Virus record (IMG/VR): IMGVR_UViG_3300028653_000014
Coordinates: 19,070-83,069 of that record
DNA: 64,000 nt
Source: a virus
Strand: one strand, 5' to 3'
Part shown: piece after piece, positions 7,656-15,037 of the stretch
Layout of the letters: every line of letters begins with the position of its first letter
Numbering within the stretch: the first letter of the stretch is position 1
Program-made: the position numbers and the translations under genes
The notes under the pieces: generated by a model
What the model saw: the letters and a program-made list of their open reading frames with translations, nothing else
Database searches by the model: none
Told to the model about the DNA's origin: nothing

Positions 7656-7931
7656 ACCGCACTGGCAGCGGCCCGGCACCGACGCGAACACATGCACGTA
7701 GTCGGAGCAGCGCCTCTGCACCTGACCGTCGCTCCACCGCGGCGCGTCCTCGGCGTCGAGCGGACGCCGCTGGAACGGGATCACGTTGTACACCACCCCG
7801 GCCTGGTCTTGCGTCGCCCGCATGTAGCAGGTCGGCGATCGGTCCCAGTCGCCGTGGCAGTAGCGCACGTCACCGATCGACGCGAGTCCCGCCGCCGGTT
7901 CCTTCCCGCACAGCCCACACTGTTCGCTCAC
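7593..7931 (-). CDS. Small zinc-finger-like protein with leaderless start
   Basis: 112 aa, GTG at 7931. MSEQCGLCGKEPA, RYCHGDWDRSPTCY and GRCQCGERK give three Cys pairs, resembling actinophage proteins of the CxxC...YCHGDxdxSPTCY type. The GTG follows the -10 TAGGCT by exactly 7 nt, so translation is probably leaderless. The last ~15 codons run into the 24-bp inverted repeat. Confidence 0.68.
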   Translation of the reverse strand: MSEQCGLCGKEPAAGLASIGDVRYCHGDWDRSPTCYMRATQDQAGVVYNVIPFQRRPLDAEDAPRWSDGQVQRRCSDYVHVFASVPGRCQCGERKWAGRRTTDAAPTFRPNA

Positions 7932-7947
7932 GGGTAGCAGCCTACCA
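7931..7947 (-). promoter_or_regulatory. Leaderless promoter, extended -10 TGGTAGGCT
   Basis: Minus-strand TGGTAGGCTGCTACCC then GTG. -10 TAGGCT occupies 7944-7939; seven bases later is the first base of the start codon at 7931. Identical core to the promoter at 58989-58997. Confidence 0.65.
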
Positions 7948-7954
7948 CCCTGGC

Positions 7955-7975
7955 CCGAACCGTGCTAGGGTCGGC
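7955..7975 (+). promoter_or_regulatory. Divergent promoter candidate, -10 TAGGGT
   Basis: Plus-strand TGCTAGGGT, an extended -10, lies ~120 nt before the TTG of the secreted lysozyme-like gene. No good -35 is visible. The long leader contains GAGGAGG but no ATG/GTG frame of note. Confidence 0.4.
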
Positions 7976-8093
7976 CGGTCACGAAATCGACACGAGGAGG
8001 ACAGAGCAGCCGCACCAGCACGTCGTAGGGCACGCTGACCGCCCCGCAGGCGCAACACCGGGCGGCCGTGCGACACCTTGACACTGGAGAGAC

Positions 8094-8519
8094 TTGAAAC
8101 TCACGCTTGCAATCCTGGCCGTAACCGTCGCGGCCCTAACCCTGACGGTGAACGCAACACCGGCAAGCACCCACGCCATCGCCCGCTCGCCGCATAAACA
8201 CCGCCCAGCACATCACGGCTGGCACGCCCCTCCCTCTTGGCTCGTCGGCGCAATCTGCGTCCACGAACACGAGTCAGGCGACTGGCACTACGGCCCTGCA
8301 CATCATCCCTCAACCGGGGCATCGTGGAACGGGTATTACAACGGTTTCCAGTTCACCCTCGGCACCTTCGAGCGGGCCGAACGCCTCACCGGCATCCACG
8401 CCGACCCCGAGTGGGCACCTATCCCCGTTCAGGTCAGGCTCGCGTACGCGATCTGGCACTCAGATGGCGGCTCGTGGAGGGAGTGGCCGACAAGTTCGCG
8501 GCTCTGCGGCCTCCGCTGA
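8094..8519 (+). CDS. Secreted Rpf/lysozyme-like transglycosylase
   Basis: 141 aa from a TTG at 8094 with GGAG 7 nt upstream. Residues 1-~28 are a signal peptide or N-terminal anchor (KLTLAILAVTVAALTLTV). After a His-rich linker, residues ~48-141 resemble resuscitation-promoting-factor/lysozyme domains: VGAICVHEHESGDWHY with Glu60 as the candidate catalytic acid, GYYNGFQFTLGTFERA, and the closing WPTSSRLCGL. It would cleave peptidoglycan outside the membrane. It is a single plus-strand gene between two minus operons; an operator-like palindrome follows its stop. Confidence 0.72.
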   Translation: MKLTLAILAVTVAALTLTVNATPASTHAIARSPHKHRPAHHGWHAPPSWLVGAICVHEHESGDWHYGPAHHPSTGASWNGYYNGFQFTLGTFERAERLTGIHADPEWAPIPVQVRLAYAIWHSDGGSWREWPTSSRLCGLR

Positions 8520-8520
8520 A

Positions 8521-8536
8521 CTAACGCGCGCGTGAC
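8521..8536. promoter_or_regulatory. 16-bp palindrome, operator/stoperator candidate 2
   Basis: CTAACGCGCGCGTGAC, one base after the stop of the 8094-8519 gene and ~30 nt upstream of the candidate -10 (CATGAT, 8567-8572) of the next plus gene. Confidence 0.75.
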
Positions 8537-8580
8537 CCGGGACGTCGTGTCGTCCGGCGCAGTCGCCATGATGCTGAGCC

Positions 8581-9105
8581 GTGAGCGACGACGGGGCCTC
8601 GCCGTTCCAGCCCGGGAGCCGGGTCCGTGAATGCGCGACCGGTCAAACCGGCGTCGTCCACACGTACATCGTCACGACCGGGGCCATGCTCGTCCTGCCC
8701 GACGGCGGCGTCCTCACGATCACGACAGTCGAACTGTGGGAGGACGAAGCCGACCCGTACGTCGTCGAGACGGTGCCGCTCGCACGGGTGCTGGAAGAGT
8801 TCGTGACGAACTGGCGGAAGACCCGGCCGTCGACCGCCGGTCAGTGGGGCAGCGACAACCGCGGCCCGAACCACGTCGAACCCCTGTCGGCCTTCGAGTA
8901 TCTGCACGAGCGCGGCGTCACCGACTACCAGATCCGGAAGGTGCGGGCGCCCGACAAGTTCCCGCACACCGAACTACGCGTCGCGGACTCGCTCGTGGCG
9001 GCGATCGGGATGCCGGAGATGTTCTACGACGGCACCCTGAACATCGCGCCGAACCCCGCCTCACCGCAGTCCCTGACGGGCAGCGGCGAACCCGAAGCCG
9101 CTTAG
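8581..9105 (+). CDS. Hypothetical protein, possible leaderless GTG start
   Basis: 174 aa. N-terminal ~60 residues (GSRVRECATGQTGVVHTYIVTTGAMLVLPDGGVLTI) look like a small SH3/KOW-type barrel, followed by an acidic helix and a C-terminal YLHERGVTDYQIRKVR segment resembling a short HTH. The GTG at 8581 lies 8 nt after CATGAT. Converges with the lysin gene, their stop codons overlapping by 4 nt. Function unknown; a regulator is possible. Confidence 0.65.
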   Translation: MSDDGASPFQPGSRVRECATGQTGVVHTYIVTTGAMLVLPDGGVLTITTVELWEDEADPYVVETVPLARVLEEFVTNWRKTRPSTAGQWGSDNRGPNHVEPLSAFEYLHERGVTDYQIRKVRAPDKFPHTELRVADSLVAAIGMPEMFYDGTLNIAPNPASPQSLTGSGEPEAA

Positions 9106-9953
9106 ACCGGCAGCCTCACGTACACCAGGTCTGGTGCGCCGTGCGCGCGCTGGTACGCCGCCTGCCACGAGAGCGTGCTGTCCGACGGGTCCATCCGGCC
9201 GCCCATGTTGACGCATGACCAGTCGCCGTTCTTCAACTTGCTCCGCAGGATCGTGACGTGCGCACCCGCAGGCTTGGTCGGGCCGACGAACACCACCCAG
9301 TCGCCCGGCTGCGCCTGGTTCGCCGTGATGTGCGGCAGCGCCGAGAGAATCGCCCCGGTCGCGCCATCACTGTCGAACAGCGGCTGCTGCGGGCCGAAGA
9401 TCGGATGGGCCAGACCAGCATGGGCGCCGCACCCGATCGCGTGACCTGAACAATCGCACGAGAACCGCACGCTGCCGTCCCAGCGGAGCGGCGCAACACG
9501 GAACCAGTCGCGCTCGCCGGGATCTTCACCGATGAGTTCGCTGTACAGGAACAGACCCTTGTGTACGACCGTCAGGTCGGCGATCTGGAGGAACAGATTC
9601 CGGAGCCGCTGCTCCTCCAGCATGGTCGCCTCGAACGTCATCAGGTGGACGCCGAGCGCGTCGAAGTACGGCTCCAGAACCGTGTGGGCGGGCAGCGTGT
9701 AGATCGGGTCGCTCAGCAGCCCGTGTGCGCCCTTAAACGACGACAGCACCAACTGGGCCGCCTTACCGAACCCGTCGGTCTTCAGGCTCATCCCATGCGT
9801 CCCGTGCGCCCAGTCGGCCAGCGCACGCTTCACCGCCCGGCAGTCGAGACCACTCGCGCCCGGGCCGAACTGGCGCGGGTACGGGACCCTCAAACGAACC
9901 TCAACCGGCGGGGAAGGGTCACCCGCCGGTAGCACAGGCGTAGGCGTCGTCAT
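9102..9953 (-). CDS. Endolysin with CHAP/NlpC-P60-like cysteine peptidase domain
   Basis: 283 aa. The C-terminal half has FSCDCSGHAIGCGAHAG as the candidate nucleophile-Cys motif (DCSG), followed by QPGDWVVFVGP and GAHVTIL with the candidate catalytic His, the order expected of NlpC/P60 and CHAP amidases. The N-terminal half (LDCRAVKRALADWAHG ... GLLSDPIYTLPAH) resembles a peptidoglycan-binding-like repeat. It is followed upstream by holin-like genes, which supports a lysis role. Substrate bond is not predictable. Confidence 0.75.
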   Translation of the reverse strand: MTTPTPVLPAGDPSPPVEVRLRVPYPRQFGPGASGLDCRAVKRALADWAHGTHGMSLKTDGFGKAAQLVLSSFKGAHGLLSDPIYTLPAHTVLEPYFDALGVHLMTFEATMLEEQRLRNLFLQIADLTVVHKGLFLYSELIGEDPGERDWFRVAPLRWDGSVRFSCDCSGHAIGCGAHAGLAHPIFGPQQPLFDSDGATGAILSALPHITANQAQPGDWVVFVGPTKPAGAHVTILRSKLKNGDWSCVNMGGRMDPSDSTLSWQAAYQRAHGAPDLVYVRLPV

Positions 9954-9957
9954 CTGG

Positions 9958-10173
9958 TCAGGCGTTCCGCCACGTCACGCCGCCGCCTTCGGGGCCGTAG
10001 TCGGACGGCTCACGGTGCGGGACGGACGTCAGGATGCCCGTCACGCCAACGATGGAGAGGTCGAGAACGTCCGGGCTGTGCTCCTTCACGACGAGCGCGT
10101 AGATGTTGCCGCCCTCGTCGTTCGGGCCGCTGCCGTCGTTGTAGAGAACGTACGTCGCTGCGGTTCCGATCAT
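9958..10173 (-). CDS. Hypothetical protein in lysis cassette
   Basis: 71 aa, ATG at 10173 with GGAAGGGG upstream. Beta-rich, acidic (TYVLYNDGSGPNDEGGNIYALVV). Lies between the lysin and the holin candidate; function unknown. Confidence 0.65.
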   Translation of the reverse strand: MIGTAATYVLYNDGSGPNDEGGNIYALVVKEHSPDVLDLSIVGVTGILTSVPHREPSDYGPEGGGVTWRNA

Positions 10174-10197
10174 GGTGCCCCTTCCGTCAGAGGTGCG

Positions 10198-10377
10198 TTA
10201 CTCCCACCAGTGAAGCAGAAGCGCGGCCGTGACGGCGACGAACCCGCCGTCGACCCAGGCGGCCTGATTCCCTGAATGGATCACCTCGTTGGTCGCGATC
10301 AGCAGCGCAACGACGAAACAGACGAGTGCTGAGAATACGGCCAGGAGGGACAGATTGTTGCGGCGTGTGACTGTCAT
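10198..10377 (-). CDS. Holin candidate, two transmembrane helices
   Basis: 59 aa from the ATG at 10377, in ATGA overlap with the preceding gene. Two hydrophobic spans: LSLLAVFSALVCFVVALLIA (residues ~9-28) and FVAVTAALLLHWW (~46-58) with a short polar turn, a charged N-terminus TRRNN. Size, topology and position next to the lysin fit a class II holin, which would open the membrane for lysis. The TAA stop lies in a degenerate copy of the phage palindrome (10188-10203). Confidence 0.6.
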   Translation of the reverse strand: MTVTRRNNLSLLAVFSALVCFVVALLIATNEVIHSGNQAAWVDGGFVAVTAALLLHWWE

Positions 10378-10895
10378 GTTGCTCCCTTCGGTAGGTCGGC
10401 GGCCCGTCTCCCGTGATTCGCACCTTCGCCCGAGAGCTTCGCCGCCAGTTCGGTCATCACAGCGGTCTGTGATTCGAGCAGAGTCCCGATCCGTGCGAAC
10501 TGTTCGAGGTTCGCCTGATGGTGATCCTCGTTAAGCTTCGCCAGATCGGACAGGTCGGTGCGCGACTCCAACGTGACGATCCGTTCCCGGGCGGTCTGTG
10601 CGAGCGCCTCGGCTTTCGCGGCCTGCTGGTTCAGCCGATCCTTGTCCGCCATCAGATCCTCGATCCGGGCCTGGCGGCTGTTCGCGAGGTCCTCCCACGT
10701 CTCCGCGGCCTTCGTCGCCGTCGCGAGGTTCACCTTCTGCTTCGACCCGTACCAGGCCGTCGCGATACCAGCGACGAGCAGCACGACCGCGGCGACCTCC
10801 TCGAACAGGCCGCCGGTCGAGATGACGGCTGCCAGCCAGCCGAAGGAGGCGATGGCGGTACCGATTAGTTCCTTTGGGTTCATACCGAAGATCAT
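10374..10895 (-). CDS. Membrane protein with long coiled coil (lysis accessory candidate)
   Basis: 173 aa from the ATG at 10895; a second ATG four codons later is also possible. Two membrane spans in residues ~10-55 (IGTAIASFGWLAAVIST and EEVAAVVLLVAGIATAWYG), then ~110 residues of heptad-rich helix (AKAEALAQTARERIVTLES) and a basic tail. Adjacent to the holin candidate and lysin; may be an antiholin or spanin-like partner. Confidence 0.68.
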   Translation of the reverse strand: MIFGMNPKELIGTAIASFGWLAAVISTGGLFEEVAAVVLLVAGIATAWYGSKQKVNLATATKAAETWEDLANSRQARIEDLMADKDRLNQQAAKAEALAQTARERIVTLESRTDLSDLAKLNEDHHQANLEQFARIGTLLESQTAVMTELAAKLSGEGANHGRRAADLPKGAT

Positions 10896-10900
10896 CGCCG

Positions 10901-11470
10901 CTACGGGCTGATTGTAGTCGGGGACGGGACCGGAACCGACTGCACGAAAACGGTCGTGATGCCGCCGCCCGGGGACGTGGTCGCCGGTTTGAGCGCCCGG
11001 TAGGTCGTGAAGACGAGCAGCAGAGCCACGAGGACAGCGGCGCCTGTCGCCGCGATCTGCATACCGGTACCCCAACTGCCGCGCCGGTCGGTCTTCGCCT
11101 CGGTCTGGTACTCCTCCCGCACCACCCCACGGCCGAGTGCCGCATCGACGCGTCCCTGCCACTCGTCACGCTTGTCTAGTTCGGCCTTACGTTGCGCCTC
11201 GTTCGCTGAATAGGTGTCCTGCGACACCGAGTTCTCAGACACTTTCGCGACACGGGCGTTCTCATGGTTCAGATCGCCGAGGTGCCGTTCGATGAAGAAC
11301 CAGATCGTCGCCCCGATGACGGCCGCGAAAGCGAATCGTTCGTTGTTCAACTTCCGGTCAGCCCAGATTTTCTCGTTGAAGAACTCTTTGAGGCTGATGT
11401 CGGTGGCGGACGAGGAGCCGTAGGCAGGGGCAGTGGAACGACTCGCCCCGCCCCCATCGTCGACTGCCAT
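10901..11470 (-). CDS. Two-span membrane protein with central coiled coil
   Basis: 189 aa. Hydrophobic spans at ~47-62 (FAFAAVIGATIWFFIE) and ~140-160 (IAATGAAVLVALLLVFTTY) enclose a ~75-residue charged helical domain; the C-terminus is Pro/Ser/Thr-rich. Ends 6 nt upstream of the next gene. Probably the most upstream member of the lysis cassette. Confidence 0.68.
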   Translation of the reverse strand: MAVDDGGGASRSTAPAYGSSSATDISLKEFFNEKIWADRKLNNERFAFAAVIGATIWFFIERHLGDLNHENARVAKVSENSVSQDTYSANEAQRKAELDKRDEWQGRVDAALGRGVVREEYQTEAKTDRRGSWGTGMQIAATGAAVLVALLLVFTTYRALKPATTSPGGGITTVFVQSVPVPSPTTISP

Positions 11471-11482
11471 GACCGGAGGGTA

Positions 11483-11514
11483 CTACGGGTCTCGCGTCCT
11501 ACGGGTCTCGCGTC
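11483..11514. repeat. Tandem 16-bp direct repeat
   Basis: Two adjacent identical copies of CTACGGGTCTCGCGTC (11483-11498 and 11499-11514) in the 67-bp gap upstream of the lysis cassette. On the minus strand TAGTAC follows the second copy 9 nt before the ATG at 11470, so the repeat sits where an activator or repressor would bind. Confidence 0.8.
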
Positions 11515-11537
11515 TTATTCGCTGCCACGTTGACTCG

Positions 11538-12368
11538 TTATGCTTGGGGAATCCTCGTCGCCATCACCGGCTCGGTGAAGTGATGATGGACCACCACCGT
11601 TGTCGCCCCGGAACTTCCGCCGGGCTGCTGAGTCGCGACGATCTTCACCGTTCCACCGTCAGGGTAGAGCCGATACCCGGGATAATTGCCGTACGCGACG
11701 ACGGGGTTTGACCTCGCCGAGTCGAGCGTGTTAACAGGCCACTGCCAACGACCGACGCTCTGCGCGCTCAGCCCACCATTCGGCTCAAACTGCACACCAC
11801 CCACGAATCCTTCCGGATCTTCGGTGTCGCCGACGACCAGGTAGAAGCCGGTGTCTGCCCATTCGACCGTCGTGTCGATGAGCACCCATTCGACGGCGCC
11901 GTTGGCGGGGACGGTGATCTCGGCAATGAACACGATCCCGAGTTGGACGTTCCCGTCGGCCGTCGGATCGGACAAAGACGCGACGTCGGTGTCGATGACG
12001 AGTGTGGTTCGATTGGTAGCCGGATCGTAGGTCGCGCTCGAATTGGCGTAGTTGCCGTCGTTGCCGGTCGAACCGGAGATAACGAATCCTGCCCCGTTCG
12101 GGACGAGCGCGAGCGGAACGGCGACGGCGGTCTGGTCGCCAACGACCTCCAAGGTCTGCGCGTCGAGATCGACCGCGACGATCGGGAGAAGTGCAGGCTG
12201 GAAGTCAGTGACGTTGATCTGGACGACCTCGTCAGTGGCCCCTCCGATCTGCGTCTCCGACCCATCCGGGTTCACCAACCAGACCGTCGCATCGGCCTTC
12301 TGGATTAGCCCAGGCTCCATCTCGTCCGTCTCGCGATTGCCCTTCAGGAACTGCTGGATCAGACTCAT
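11538..12368 (-). CDS. Tail/appendage structural protein (putative)
   Basis: 276 aa. Beta-rich with many Asp/Asn/Gly/Thr turns (VVQINVTDFQPALLPIVAVDLDAQTLEVV, EVTVPANGAVEWVLIDTTVEW) and a C-terminal VVVHHHFTEP. Last gene of the tail module on this strand. Composition and position suggest a tail fibre or receptor-binding accessory; no specific family recognised. Confidence 0.6.
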   Translation of the reverse strand: MSLIQQFLKGNRETDEMEPGLIQKADATVWLVNPDGSETQIGGATDEVVQINVTDFQPALLPIVAVDLDAQTLEVVGDQTAVAVPLALVPNGAGFVISGSTGNDGNYANSSATYDPATNRTTLVIDTDVASLSDPTADGNVQLGIVFIAEITVPANGAVEWVLIDTTVEWADTGFYLVVGDTEDPEGFVGGVQFEPNGGLSAQSVGRWQWPVNTLDSARSNPVVAYGNYPGYRLYPDGGTVKIVATQQPGGSSGATTVVVHHHFTEPVMATRIPQA

Positions 12369-12371
12369 CAG

Positions 12372-12554
12372 CTACTCCAACTCCTGCGAGGTTTCCGCGG
12401 TCACGCCAGCGTTACCGGCCACAAGCACGAGGTTGCCAGCGGCAATCTGCCCCTGCATCCACCGATCCGCGAGTTGCTCCGCGCTGAGCGTCACGATGTC
12501 GCCCGGGTGGGCATCGCCGATGTTCACCGTCACCCGGTAGTCGGCGTCGTCCAC
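12372..12554 (-). CDS. Short structural-type protein
   Basis: 60 aa from a GTG at 12554; the frame is open further upstream but overlaps the next gene. DYRVTVNIGDAHPGDIVTLSAEQLADRWMQGQ resembles small virion-module proteins of actinophages. TAGCAT lies 8 nt before the GTG, so a leaderless start is possible. The GNAGVT codons near the 3' end contain an operator-like palindrome. Confidence 0.6.
   Translation of the reverse strand: MDDADYRVTVNIGDAHPGDIVTLSAEQLADRWMQGQIAAGNLVLVAGNAGVTAETSQELE
12400..12415. promoter_or_regulatory. 16-bp palindrome, operator/stoperator candidate 3 (intragenic)
   Basis: GTCACGCCAGCGTTAC inside the 12372-12554 gene, reading as codons for G-N-A-G-V-T on the coding strand. 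Confidence 0.65.
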
Positions 12555-12591
12555 GCGCGCTAATGCTACCGCGGCAGATGCAACGTCAGAT

Positions 12592-13689
12592 TCAATCCCT
12601 GGCGCGGAACATAAGGTCGAATACCGGAGTCGTAGGCGGCGGTGGAGGAGGGCACTCAGGCCCCGGCCCAGACGCAAGAGACATCGACCCGCCGACGGTA
12701 TACGTCGACGCGATCCCCGCCCAGGAACCAGTAATATCCTGGCCGGTGATCGGTAGCCCGGACGCGACCTGCTCGGCGTAGACCATCGATGCGAGCATCC
12801 CGTCGCTGTTGCCGTCCCAGTCGTCGAACTCTTCCACCGTCGAGATAGCCCCTGACCCCCACGTCCAAACGCCAGAGGAGCCACCGTCGTAGTTGCCGTA
12901 CGGGCCTGGGTTGCCAGGCGTCCAGATAGACCCGTGGTTCGCATCGACAACGACGTAGGTGATTAGATCGGCGGGGCCGAGGATCTCATAGTCGGGATAG
13001 ACAACCGTCGGCGTCATCTGAGGGTCGATAATGAACGGAGGCCCGACAGTGCCGGTCGTATCGGGAGCGGCGTTCTCCGTACCTGAGTTGTAGCTCCATG
13101 TGGCGCCGCTCTGAGAGAGATCATCGGGGATATCGTGATATTCCCCGAACGGCCCCAAGTAGGAGGCGCCTCCAAACGCATCCTGTGCCCAACTGCTTAA
13201 CGGCGTATCGACTGGCAACGATGGGTCTCGTTGCAATTGAACCCCCGTGTAGGCGACCGCGAAGAACCTGATCGCGGTCGGGCCGGGGAACTCTATTTCG
13301 AGGATCAGATTGTTCGACGTCGTGATGGGGTTGAGAACACAGCCGAGTTGATACTGGGCGTGACCGCCAACCGAACCGCCGAGGTTCGAGTAGCTGTCAC
13401 CGAACTTCCCGAAGATGAGTGGGAACCCGTGGCTGGTGCCGTTGTACGGGTTCAGACCGTTCGAGAACATGCAGAACCCATAGAACGCGTCGGTTGCAGC
13501 ATCGTCGGAGAAGCTATAGCCCTGGATCGTGTGACCGGGAGGGACGACTGCGACGTAACAAATCTGGATTAGCGTCGCGCCCGTAGTCGGGTCGGACCGC
13601 GGAATGTTCTGCGTGAACGGCACCGAGATCGTCGCCGCCCCACCGACGTGGCTACCGGAAGCGACGATACCTAGTGATGCGACAGTCAT
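12592..13689 (-). CDS. Tail appendage protein, paralogue A
   Basis: 365 aa. N-terminus MTVASLGIVASGSHVGGAAT then IPRSDPTTGATLIQICYVAV. A 200-residue domain with lectin/jelly-roll-like composition (Gly, Ser, Asn, aromatic) and AVAYTGVQ midway. A PECPPPPPPTTPVFDLMFRARD tail. Clearly related to the next gene upstream, so a tandem duplication. Likely a surface-exposed tail protein that binds carbohydrate (inference). Confidence 0.68.
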   Translation of the reverse strand: MTVASLGIVASGSHVGGAATISVPFTQNIPRSDPTTGATLIQICYVAVVPPGHTIQGYSFSDDAATDAFYGFCMFSNGLNPYNGTSHGFPLIFGKFGDSYSNLGGSVGGHAQYQLGCVLNPITTSNNLILEIEFPGPTAIRFFAVAYTGVQLQRDPSLPVDTPLSSWAQDAFGGASYLGPFGEYHDIPDDLSQSGATWSYNSGTENAAPDTTGTVGPPFIIDPQMTPTVVYPDYEILGPADLITYVVVDANHGSIWTPGNPGPYGNYDGGSSGVWTWGSGAISTVEEFDDWDGNSDGMLASMVYAEQVASGLPITGQDITGSWAGIASTYTVGGSMSLASGPGPECPPPPPPTTPVFDLMFRARD

Positions 13690-14633
13690 CAGTCGAGGGC
13701 GCGGAAGCGATGATTGAAGACGGGGATGGCCTCGGGAGGCGGGATGTCAAGCCAGATCGGGCCGAGGCCTTCGAGCATCATGTAGCCGAATCCGAGGGCG
13801 GCGAGGTTCGTGTCTGCGGTCGACCAGGTGCCGTCGAGGTCGTCGTTGAACTCGATAGGCGATAGCGGCTTCTCGAAAACGCAGAGCGAGTAGGAGGGCG
13901 GCGTCGAGGGGCCGACGAGTCCGGTTGGCATGTTGATCTGGGAGCCGATCTCCGTCCAGGTTCCATCGGCGGGTGTGAAGTCTCCAGGGTCGACCGTACA
14001 GAACGGCGAACTGGAAACGAAGTAAAGGCCGATTGATCCCTGCTCGATCGACCAGTTCGGGTAGCCGATCGGGTACGGCTCGGTCAGCACAACACCGAAG
14101 GGCGTGCTCCCTCCCTGCGTCCATTCCCAGCTAACACCGTAGGCGGACGGGCCACCAATCGGGTTGCTCCCGACCAGTCCGCGCGGCCCTGGGATATGCC
14201 CCTCGTCGAACCAGACATTCGCGGGAAGGTCGGCCACCTGATAGGCGGGGTAGGGCTGGTTGTTGACCTGAACGCCCGTATAGGCGACAGCGATGCAGAA
14301 CGAGTAGGTGACTGGCGACCCGGAAAAGGTGATAGTGATCGTGTCGCTCGAAGCCGTGAGCGGGTTGAGGATCAGACCCATGAAGGTGCCGCCGACTTGG
14401 TACCACGGGTTCGTGCCCGCCGTGTAGAGATGGGTCGAGTAGAAGGAATCGGTCGGGGCATCGTCGCTCGCAGACAGAGCGCTCTCGGGATCTATCTGGA
14501 TGACATTGACAATCACGACCGATGCGCCGAGCGTCGGGTCGGAGCGTGGCACATCGACCATCACCGGGATGTCGATCGTCGAGCCGCCTGTACCAACCCC
14601 GGTTCCGATCACGCCGAGCGACGCGACAGCCAT
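13689..14633 (-). CDS. Tail appendage protein, paralogue B
   Basis: 314 aa from the ATG at 14633 (TGATG overlap). Shares with its neighbour the MAVASLGVIGTG opening, VPRSDPTLGASVV, IAVAYTGVQ and an ...PVFNHRFRALD ending. The two genes overlap by one base. Divergence in the middle with conserved ends is what would be expected if the variable part contacts receptors. Confidence 0.7.
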   Translation of the reverse strand: MAVASLGVIGTGVGTGGSTIDIPVMVDVPRSDPTLGASVVIVNVIQIDPESALSASDDAPTDSFYSTHLYTAGTNPWYQVGGTFMGLILNPLTASSDTITITFSGSPVTYSFCIAVAYTGVQVNNQPYPAYQVADLPANVWFDEGHIPGPRGLVGSNPIGGPSAYGVSWEWTQGGSTPFGVVLTEPYPIGYPNWSIEQGSIGLYFVSSSPFCTVDPGDFTPADGTWTEIGSQINMPTGLVGPSTPPSYSLCVFEKPLSPIEFNDDLDGTWSTADTNLAALGFGYMMLEGLGPIWLDIPPPEAIPVFNHRFRALD

Positions 14634-15037
14634 CAGATAGCTCCCTGGGTGACATAGGTGACGGAGCCGTCGGTGCCGATGATGCACGTCCAGACACCGG
14701 AGCCGTCCGTCAGCGACCCCGTGATCGCCTGCGGATAAAGCGGTGCATACTCTGGCGGCAGAGTGAACACCACAGTGCCGTCGGAGCCACCAGTGAAAGC
14801 ACCGCGAATGTGCGTCCAGTTGCTGAACCGTTTGAAGCTGACAGGTGCCTGACCGCTAAATACGTTCCCCCAGCCGTTCTCGAACGGCGGCGACTCCGGC
14901 GTCGTGTTCGCATCGCCTGGATAGGTTCCGACGTAGATCCACGGGCTTGACCCGTCCGAACGTTCGACCGCGGTCAAACGGGCGTTGTGCTGCTTCAACG
15001 CCAGATCGACCGATAGTTGATTGACGGAGGACGTCAA
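14633..15037 (-). CDS. Tail-fibre-tip-like protein
   Basis: 134 aa. The helical N-terminus (MTSSVNQLSVDLALKQHNARLTAVE) looks like a trimeric coiled-coil stalk, followed by NWTHIRGAFTGGSDGTVVFTLPPEYAP, a motif typical of receptor-binding modules at the end of phage tail fibres. GTGA/ATGA-coupled to the neighbouring tail gene. Confidence 0.68.
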   Translation of the reverse strand: MTSSVNQLSVDLALKQHNARLTAVERSDGSSPWIYVGTYPGDANTTPESPPFENGWGNVFSGQAPVSFKRFSNWTHIRGAFTGGSDGTVVFTLPPEYAPLYPQAITGSLTDGSGVWTCIIGTDGSVTYVTQGAI

